From positions 186,001-250,000 of the forward strand of contig NZ_JALJWF010000001.1 in NCBI RefSeq assembly GCF_024168645.1: DNA of 64,000 nucleotides, in the 5' to 3' direction. A program made the position numbers and the translations under genes. Positions 53,006-62,000 of the stretch are shown here, piece after piece. The notes under the pieces were generated by a model. It searched no databases and was not told the origin of the DNA. It saw only the letters and a program-made list of their open reading frames with translations. How positions within the stretch are numbered: the stretch's first letter is position 1; the number at the start of each line of letters is the position of its first letter. The stretch is from Pseudomonas sp. GGS8 (GTDB taxonomy: Bacteria; Pseudomonadota; Gammaproteobacteria; Pseudomonadales; Pseudomonadaceae).

Positions 53006-56000
53006 ATGGCTACCACCACCACGACCAGCGGCGGCACCGTTACCTCGTTTTCCAATACACCGCAGGCGCAGGACGACATTTTCACCACAGGTGTCATTGG
53101 CACGAACAGCGTGACCATCACTGAAGACCTGCAGGGGGTCGTGTACCTGGATGTCATGTCCAATGACCTGGGCGGCAACGCAAAGACACTCTGGTCAGTT
53201 GATAACGCGACCAGTCTTTCTACTGCCACCAAGGTTTATGCCCCGGCCGATCTGCTGGTCCAGGACACGAGCAGAATTGAGGCGACGAGTACCGACACCA
53301 GCCTCAATGGGGCAAAGATCTGGATTACCTCGGATGGCAAAGTTGGCTATGACGCCGCGACCTTATCGACTGCTTTCAAAGCACAACTTCAAGAGCTTGC
53401 TGCCGGAGCGTCCCTGGCAGACAGCTTTACGTACGCGATTCGTCTCGGCAATGGCACCCTCAGCTGGGCCACCGCGCAGGTGCAATTTGCCGGTGTGAAT
53501 GACAGCGTGACGATGAACATCGGTGTGCAGGCTGGCACGGTGACCGAAGATGCGCCCACGACGCCGAGCCCGACCGACTCGCTGAGCACGACGGGCACGA
53601 TTGCGTTTAGCGATGTCGACCTGAGCGACACGCATACCGCCTCATTCGTGGCGGCGGGAGGCAATACCACGGCGCTGGGCAACTTCACTCTTGCCTCTGT
53701 AATGGAAGCGGCCAATGCGGCCAACGGCACCGTTAACTGGACTTACACCGTGAACAATGCGGCAGCCCAGTACCTGGCCCAGGGTCAGACGGCTACCGAA
53801 ACCTATGTGGTCACCGTCAGTGATGGGCATGGTTCGTCGACAACGCAAAATGTGATCATCACCATCACCGGCACCAACGACCAGGTACACATCACCAGCG
53901 GCGTGCAGACCGGCGATGCCAAGGAAGACAGCGGCGATTACGCAGCCAACGGCAGCATCACCTTCACCGACGCCGACTTGATCGACACCCATAGCGTCAC
54001 CGTCACACCGGGCGCTTCCGGCTACCTGGGCAGCTTCACTACAGATCCACTGCACGACAGCACCGGCACCGGCAGCGGTTCGCTGGGCTGGCACTTCGCG
54101 GTAGACAACGCCGCCGTGCAGTTCCTGGGCGAAGGCCAGACCCTCACCCAGACCTATAACGTAGCGATCGGCGACGGCGCGGTACAGACCGTGACCATTA
54201 CTATTACCGGCACCAACGATCGGCCGACGCTGACGATTACCGATACCACCGGCGCAATGAACGAAGGCAATGGCACCGCCACACTAAGCGACAGCGGCGC
54301 CCTGAGTTTTGTCGATCCGGACCACACCGACACGGTGACCGTATCGCACGTCACCAACAACGACATCGCCTGGAGCGGCGGCACACTGAATGCGGGCGTG
54401 GCCTCGGCACTGGTCGCCGGTTTTTCGGTCGATCAGAACAGCTGGGACTACAGCACCAGCCAGAACCTCGACTTCCTCGGCGCGGGTGAAACCGTCACCT
54501 TCTCGTACACCGTGGTCGCCACCGACAACAGCGGTGCGGCTAACGCTGCTTCGGCGACGCAGACCGTGACCATCACCATTACTGGTAGCAACGATGCACC
54601 GGTGCTCAGTTTCGCCACCGGTAACGATGCCGGCGCCGTGAAGGAAGACACCACCCTCAGCGTCAGTGGCCAGTTCAACTCGACCGACATCGATCACGCG
54701 GCCACCGCCACCTGGAGCATTGCCGGGTCCAATACCGGCACTTACGGCTCGATCGCCGTCGACGGCGCCGGTAAATGGACCTACACCCTGGCCAACGGCA
54801 CCGATGGCGTCGCCAGTGCCGTGCAATCACTGAGGGCCGGCGAGAGTCACAACGAAGTGTTCAGCGTGCAGGTCAGTGATGGCCTCGGTGGCGTCGCCAC
54901 CCATCTGGTGACTGTCACCGTCACTGGCAGCAACGATGCGCCAGTGCTGAGCTTCGCGTCGGGCAACGATGCCGGTGCGGTGCAGGAGGACACTACCCTC
55001 AGCGTCAGTGGCCAGTTCAGCTCGACCGACATCGATCACGCGGCCACCGCCACCTGGAGCATTGCCGGGGCCAATACCGGCACTTACGGCTCGATCGCCG
55101 TCGACGGCGCCGGTAAATGGACCTACACCCTGGCCAACGGCACCGATGGCGTTGCCAGTGCGGTGCAATCACTGAGGGCCGGCGAGAGTCATAACGAAGT
55201 GTTCAGCGTGCAGGTCAGCGATGGCCTCGGCGGTGTCGCCACCCATCTGGTGACTGTCACCGTCACCGGAACCAACGACGGTCCGATCGCGGTGGCCGAT
55301 ACAGCCGCCGGCACGGAAAACCAGACCCTGACCATCAACGTGCTGGCCAACGACACCGACGTCGACGACGGTCACCTGTTCACCCTGAACACTGCCAGCG
55401 CGCCGCTCGGCCAAGGCACCGCCAGCGTGGTCGCCAACCAGTTGGTGTTCACCCCCGGCAGCGACTTCGATCATCTGGCGCAGGGTGCCGTCCAGCACGT
55501 GACACTCAGCTACACCATGCAGGACGAACACGGCGCGCTCTCGAGCTCCACCGTGAACGTGACTCTCACCGGCACCAACGACGGCCCAGTCGCGGTGGCC
55601 GATGTCGCTGCCGGCACGGAAAACCAGACCCTGACCATCAACGTGCTGGCCAACGACACCGACGTCGACGACGGTCACCTGTTCACCCTGAACTCTGCCA
55701 GCGCGCCGCTCGGCCAAGGCACCGCCAGCGTGGTCGCCAACCAGTTGGTGTTCAACCCAGGCAGCGACTTTGATCATCTGGCACAAGGTGCGGTCACGCA
55801 CGTGACACTCAGCTACACCATGCAGGACGAACACGGCGCGCTCTCGAGCTCCACTGTGGACGTGACTATCACCGGCACTAACGACGGCCCGGTCGCGGTG
55901 GCCGATGTCGCCGCCGGCACAGAGAACCAGACCCTCACCATCGACGTGCTGGCCAACGACACCGACGTCGATGACGGTCATCTGTTCACCCTGAACACTG

Positions 56001-59000
56001 CCAGCGCCCCGCTCGGCCAAGGCACCGCCAGCGTGGTCGCCAACCAGCTGGTGTTCACCCCAGGCAGCGACTTCGATCATCTGGCACAAGGTGCAATCCA
56101 GCACGTGACACTCAGCTACACCATGCAGGACGAACACGGTGCGCTCTCGAGCTCCACCGTGGACGTGACCATCACCGGCACCAACGACGGCCCAGTCGCG
56201 GTAGCCGATGTCGCCGCCGGCACAGAGAACCAGACCCTGACCATCAATGTGCTGGCCAACGACACCGACGTCGATGACGGTCACCTGTTCACCCTGAACA
56301 GCGCCAGTTCGCCGATCGGCCAGGGCACGGCCAGCGTGGTCGCCAACCAACTGATGTTCACCCCCGGCAGCGACTTCGATCATCTGGCGCAGGGTGCCAT
56401 CCAGCACGTGACACTCAGCTACACCATGCAGGACGAACACGGCGCGCTCTCGTCTAGCACTGTGGACGTGACTCTCACCGGCACCAACGACGGTCCGGTC
56501 GCGGTGGCCGATGTCGCCGCCGGCACAGAGAACCAGACCCTGACCATCAACGTCCTGGCCAACGACACCGACGTCGATGACGGTCACCTGTTCACCCTGA
56601 ACACCGCCAGCGCCCCGCTCGGCCAAGGCACGGCCAGCGTGGTCGCCAACCAACTGATGTTCAACCCCGGCAGCGACTTCGATCATCTGGCGCAGGGTGC
56701 CGTCGCGCACGTGACACTCAGCTACACCATGCAGGACGAACACGGCGCACTCTCGAGCTCCACTGTGGACGTGACTATCACCGGCACCAACGACCAACCA
56801 ACCCTGACAATTGCCGACACCACCAGCGCGATGAACGAAGGCGATGGCGCGGCAATGCTGAGCGACAGCGGCGCCCTGAGCTTTGCCGATCTGGACAGCA
56901 TCGACGTGGTGACCGTGTCACACACCGCCAACGGCGACATCACCTGGAACGGCGGCACACTCAATGCGGGCGTAGCTTCGGCACTGGTCGCCGGCTTCTC
57001 GGTCGATCAGGACAGCTGGGATTACAGCACCAGCCAGAACCTCGACTTCCTCGGCGCGGGTGAAACCATCACCTTCTCGTACACGGTGGTCGCCACCGAT
57101 GACAGCGACGCGGCTAACGCTGCTTCGGCAACGCAGACCGTGACCATCACCATTACCGGCAGCAATGACGCGCCGGTGCTCAGTTTCGCGAGCGGCAACG
57201 ATGTCGGCGCGGTGCAGGAAGACACTGCTCTCAGCGTCAGCGGCCAGTTCAGCTCAAGCGACATCGATCACGCGGCCACCGCCACCTGGTCGATCAATGG
57301 ATCGGCAACTGGCAGCTACGGCTCAATCGCCGTCGACAGCACTGGCCAGTGGACTTACACCCTGGCCAATGGCACCGATGGTGTCGCCAGTGTCGTGCAA
57401 TCGCTGCAGGCCGGCGAGAGCCACGACGAAGTGTTCACCATCCAGGTCAGTGATGGCCTGGGCGGCGTCGACACCCAACAGGTGACCGTGACCGTCACCG
57501 GCAGCAACGATGCGCCAGTACTCAGTTTCGCGTCGGGTAATGAAGTGGGCGCGGTGCAAGAAGACACCAGCCTCAGCGTCAGCGGCCAGTTCAACTCAAG
57601 CGACATCGACCACGCGGCCACCGCCACCTGGACCATCAATGGCTCGGCAACTGGAACCTACGGCTCGATCGCCGTCGACAGCAGCGGCCAATGGACTTAC
57701 ACGTTGGCCAACGGCACCGATGGCGTCGCCAGTGCGGTGCAATCGCTGAAGGCCGGCGAGAGTCATGACGAAGTGTTCACCATCCAGGTCAGCGATGGCC
57801 TCGGCGGTGTCGACACCCAGCAGGTGACCGTGACCGTCACCGGCAGCAACGACGCCCCCGTACTCAGTTTCGCCAGTGGCAACGATGCCGGCGCGGTGCA
57901 GGAGGACACCACCCTCAGCGTCAGTGGCCAGTTCAACTCGATCGACATCGACCACGCGGCCACCGCCACCTGGACCATCAATGGCTCGGCAACTGGAACC
58001 TACGGCTCGATCGCCGTCGACAGCACGGGCCAGTGGACTTACACCCTGGCCAATGGCACCGACGGTGTCGCCAGTGCCGTGCAGTCGCTGAAGGCCGGCG
58101 AGAGTCATGACGAAGTGTTCACCATCCAGGTCAGCGATGGCCTCGGCGGTGTCGACACCCAGCAGGTAACCGTCACTGTCACCGGCAGCAACGACGCGCC
58201 GGTGCTGAGCTTCGCGTCGGGCAACGATGTGGGCGCGGTGCAGGAGGACAGCACGCTCAGCGTCAGTGGCCAGTTCAGTTCAAGCGACATCGACCACGCG
58301 GCTACCGCCACCTGGAGCATTGCCGGGTCCAATACCGGTACTTACGGCTCCATCGCCGTCGACAGCACTGGCCAGTGGACCTACACCCTGGCCAACGGCA
58401 CCGACGGCGTCGCCAGTGCCGTGCAGTCACTGAAGGCCGGCGAAAGTCACGAAGAGGTGTTCAGCGTGCAGGTCAGCGATGGCCTGGGTGGCGTCGACAC
58501 CCAACAGGTGACCGTGACCGTCACCGGCAGCAACGACGCCCCCGTACTCAGCTTCGCCAGCGGCAACAATGTCGGCGCCGTGCAGGAAGACACCACCCTC
58601 AGCGTCAGCGGCCAGTTCAACTCGACCGACATCGATCACGCGGCCACCGCCACCTGGTCCATCAATGGCTCGGCAACTGGAACCTACGGCTCGATCGCCG
58701 TCGACAGCACTGGCCAATGGACTTATACCCTGGCCAACGGCAGCGACGGCGTCGCCAGTGCCGTGCAATCGCTGAAGGCCGGCGAGAGCCACGACGAGGT
58801 GTTCAGCATCCAGGTCAGCGATGGCCTCGGCGGCGTCGACACCCAGCAGGTAACTGTCATCGTCACCGGCAGCAACGATGCGCCGGTGCTCAGTTTCGCC
58901 AGCGGCAACGAGCTTGGCGCGGTGCAGGAAGACACCACCCTCAGCGTCAGCGGCCAGTTCAGCTCGGCCGACATCGACCACGATGCCACCGCCACCTGGA

Positions 59001-62000
59001 CCATCAATGGTTCGGCAACTGGCAGCTACGGCTCGATCGCCGTCGACAGCACGGGCCAATGGACCTATACCCTGGCCAACGGCAGCGATGGCGTTGCCAG
59101 TGCCGTGCAATCGCTGAAGGCCGGCGAGAGTCATGACGAAGTGTTCAGCGTGCAGGTCAGCGATGGCCTCGGCGGCGTCGACACCCAGCAGGTGACTGTC
59201 ACCGTCACCGGCAGCAACGATGCGCCGGTGCTCAGCTTCGCCAGCGGCAACGAGCTTGGCGCGGTGCAGGAAGACACCACCCTCAGCGTCAGCGGCCAGT
59301 TCAGCTCGGCCGACATCGACCACGATGCCACCGCCACCTGGAGCATTGCCGGATCCAATACCGGTACTTACGGCTCCATCGCCGTCGACAGCACTGGCCA
59401 GTGGACCTACACCCTGGCCAACGGCACCGACGGCGTCGCCAGTGCCGTGCAGTCACTGAAGGCCGGCGAAAGTCACGAAGAGGTGTTCAGCGTGCAGGTC
59501 AGCGATGGCCTGGGTGGCGTCGACACCCAACAGGTGACCGTGACCGTCACCGGCAGCAACGACGCCCCCGTACTCAGCTTCGCCAGCGGCAACGATGTCG
59601 GCGCCGTGCAGGAAGACACCACCCTCAGCGTCAGCGGCCAGTTCAACTCGACCGACATCGATCACGCGGCCACCGCCACCTGGTCCATCAATGGCTCGGC
59701 AACTGGAACCTACGGCTCGATCGCCGTCGACAGCACTGGCCAATGGACTTATACCCTGGCCAACGGCAGCGACGGCGTCGCCAGTGCCGTGCAATCGCTG
59801 AAGGCCGGCGAGAGCCACGACGAGGTGTTCAGCATCCAGGTCAGCGATGGCCTCGGCGGCGTCGACACCCAGCAGGTAACTGTCATCGTCACCGGCAGCA
59901 ACGATGCGCCGGTGCTCAGTTTCGCCAGCGGCAACGAGCTTGGCGCGGTGCAGGAAGACACCACCCTCAGCGTCAGCGGCCAGTTCAGCTCGGCCGATAT
60001 CGATCATGCGGCCACCGCGACCTGGAGCATTGCCGGAACAGCTACCGGCACTTACGGTTCCATCGCCGTCGACAGCACCGGCCAATGGACCTACACCCTG
60101 GCCAATGGCACCGATGGTGTTGCCAGCGCGGTGCAATCGCTGAAGGCCGGCGAGAGTCATGACGAGGTGTTCAGCGTCCAGGTCAGCGATGGCCTCGGCG
60201 GTGTCGCCACCCAGCAGGTAACCGTCACTGTCACCGGCAGCAACGACGCGCCGGTGCTCAGCTTCGCGAGCGGCAATGATGTCGGCGCGGTGCAGGAAGA
60301 CACTACCCTCAGCGTCAGCGGCCAGTTCAGTTCAAGCGACATCGATCATGCAGCCACCGCGACCTGGAGCATTAATGGCTCGGCAACTGGAACCTATGGC
60401 TCGATCGCCGTGGACAGCACCGGCCAATGGACCTACACGTTGGCCAACGGCACCGATGGCGTCGCCAGTGCGGTGCAGTCGCTGCAGGCCGGCGAGAGCC
60501 ACGACGAGGTGTTCAGTGTGCAGGTCAGCGATGGCCTCGGCGGTGTCGCCACCCAGCAGGTAACCGTCACTGTCACCGGCAGCAACGATGCGCCGGTGCT
60601 CAGCTTCGCGAGCGGCAATGATGTCGGCGCGGTGCAGGAAGACACTACCCTCAGCGTCAGCGGCCAGTTCAACTCGGCCGATATCGACCACGACGCCACC
60701 GCCACCTGGAGCATTGCCGGGTCCAACACCGGCAGCTACGGCTCGATCGCCGTCGACGGCGCCGGTAAATGGACCTACACCCTGGCCAACGGCACCGACG
60801 GTGTCGCCAGTGCCGTGCAATCGCTGAAAGCCGGCGAGAGTCATGATGAGGTGTTCACCATCCAGGTCAGCGACGGCCTCGGCGGCGTCGACACCCAGCA
60901 AGTGACCGTCACCGTCACCGGCAGCAATGACGCGCCGGTGCTCAGCTTCGCGTCGGGCAACGATGCCGGCGCAGTGCAGGAGGACAGCACCCTTAGCGTC
61001 AGTGGCCAGTTCAGCTCAAGCGACATCGATCATGCAGCCACCGCCACCTGGTCGATCAATGGATCGGCAACTGGAACCTATGGCTCGATCGCCGTGGACA
61101 GCAGCGGCCAATGGACCTACACCCTGGCCAATGGCACCGATGGTGTTGCCAGCGCGGTGCAATCGCTGAAGGCCGGCGAGAGTCATGACGAGGTGTTCAG
61201 CGTCCAGGTCAGCGATGGCCTCGGCGGTGTCGCCACCCAGCAGGTAACCGTCACTGTCACCGGCAGCAACGATGCGCCGGTGCTCAGCTTCGCGAGCGGC
61301 AATGATGTCGGCGCGGTGCAGGAAGACACTACCCTCAGCGTCAGCGGCCAGTTCAACTCGGCCGATATCGACCACGACGCCACCGCCACCTGGAGCATTG
61401 CCGGGTCCAACACCGGCAGCTACGGTTCCATCGCCGTCGACGGCGCCGGTAAATGGACCTACACCCTGGCCAACGGCACCGACGGTGTCGCCAGTGCCGT
61501 GCAATCGCTGAAAGCCGGCGAGAGTCATGATGAGGTGTTCACCATCCAGGTCAGCGACGGCCTCGGCGGCGTCGACACCCAGCAAGTGACCGTCACCGTC
61601 ACCGGCAGCAATGACGCGCCGGTGCTCAGCTTCGCGTCGGGCAATGATGTCGGCGCGGTGCAGGAAGACACTACCCTCAGCGTCAGCGGCCAGTTCAGTT
61701 CAAGCGACATCGATCATGCAGCCACCGCGACCTGGAGCATTAATGGCTCGGCAACTGGAACCTATGGCTCGATCGCCGTGGACAGCACCGGCCAATGGAC
61801 CTACACGTTGGCCAACGGCACCGATGGCGTCGCCAGTGCGGTGCAATCGCTGCAGGCCGGCGAGACTCACGATGAAGTGTTCAGTGTGCAGGTCCGTGAT
61901 GGCTTGGGCGGTGTCGACACTCAGCAGGTGACCGTGACCGTCACCGGCAGCAACGACGCGCCAGTGCTCAGTTTCGCGAACGGCAACGATGTCGGCGCGG

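Noticed and set aside
55300..55312. DTAAG in the first adhesin B module as a LapG cleavage site
   Set aside because: It is about 765 residues in and the other four copies read DVAAG; LapG sites lie near the N-terminus within a retention module, which is absent.
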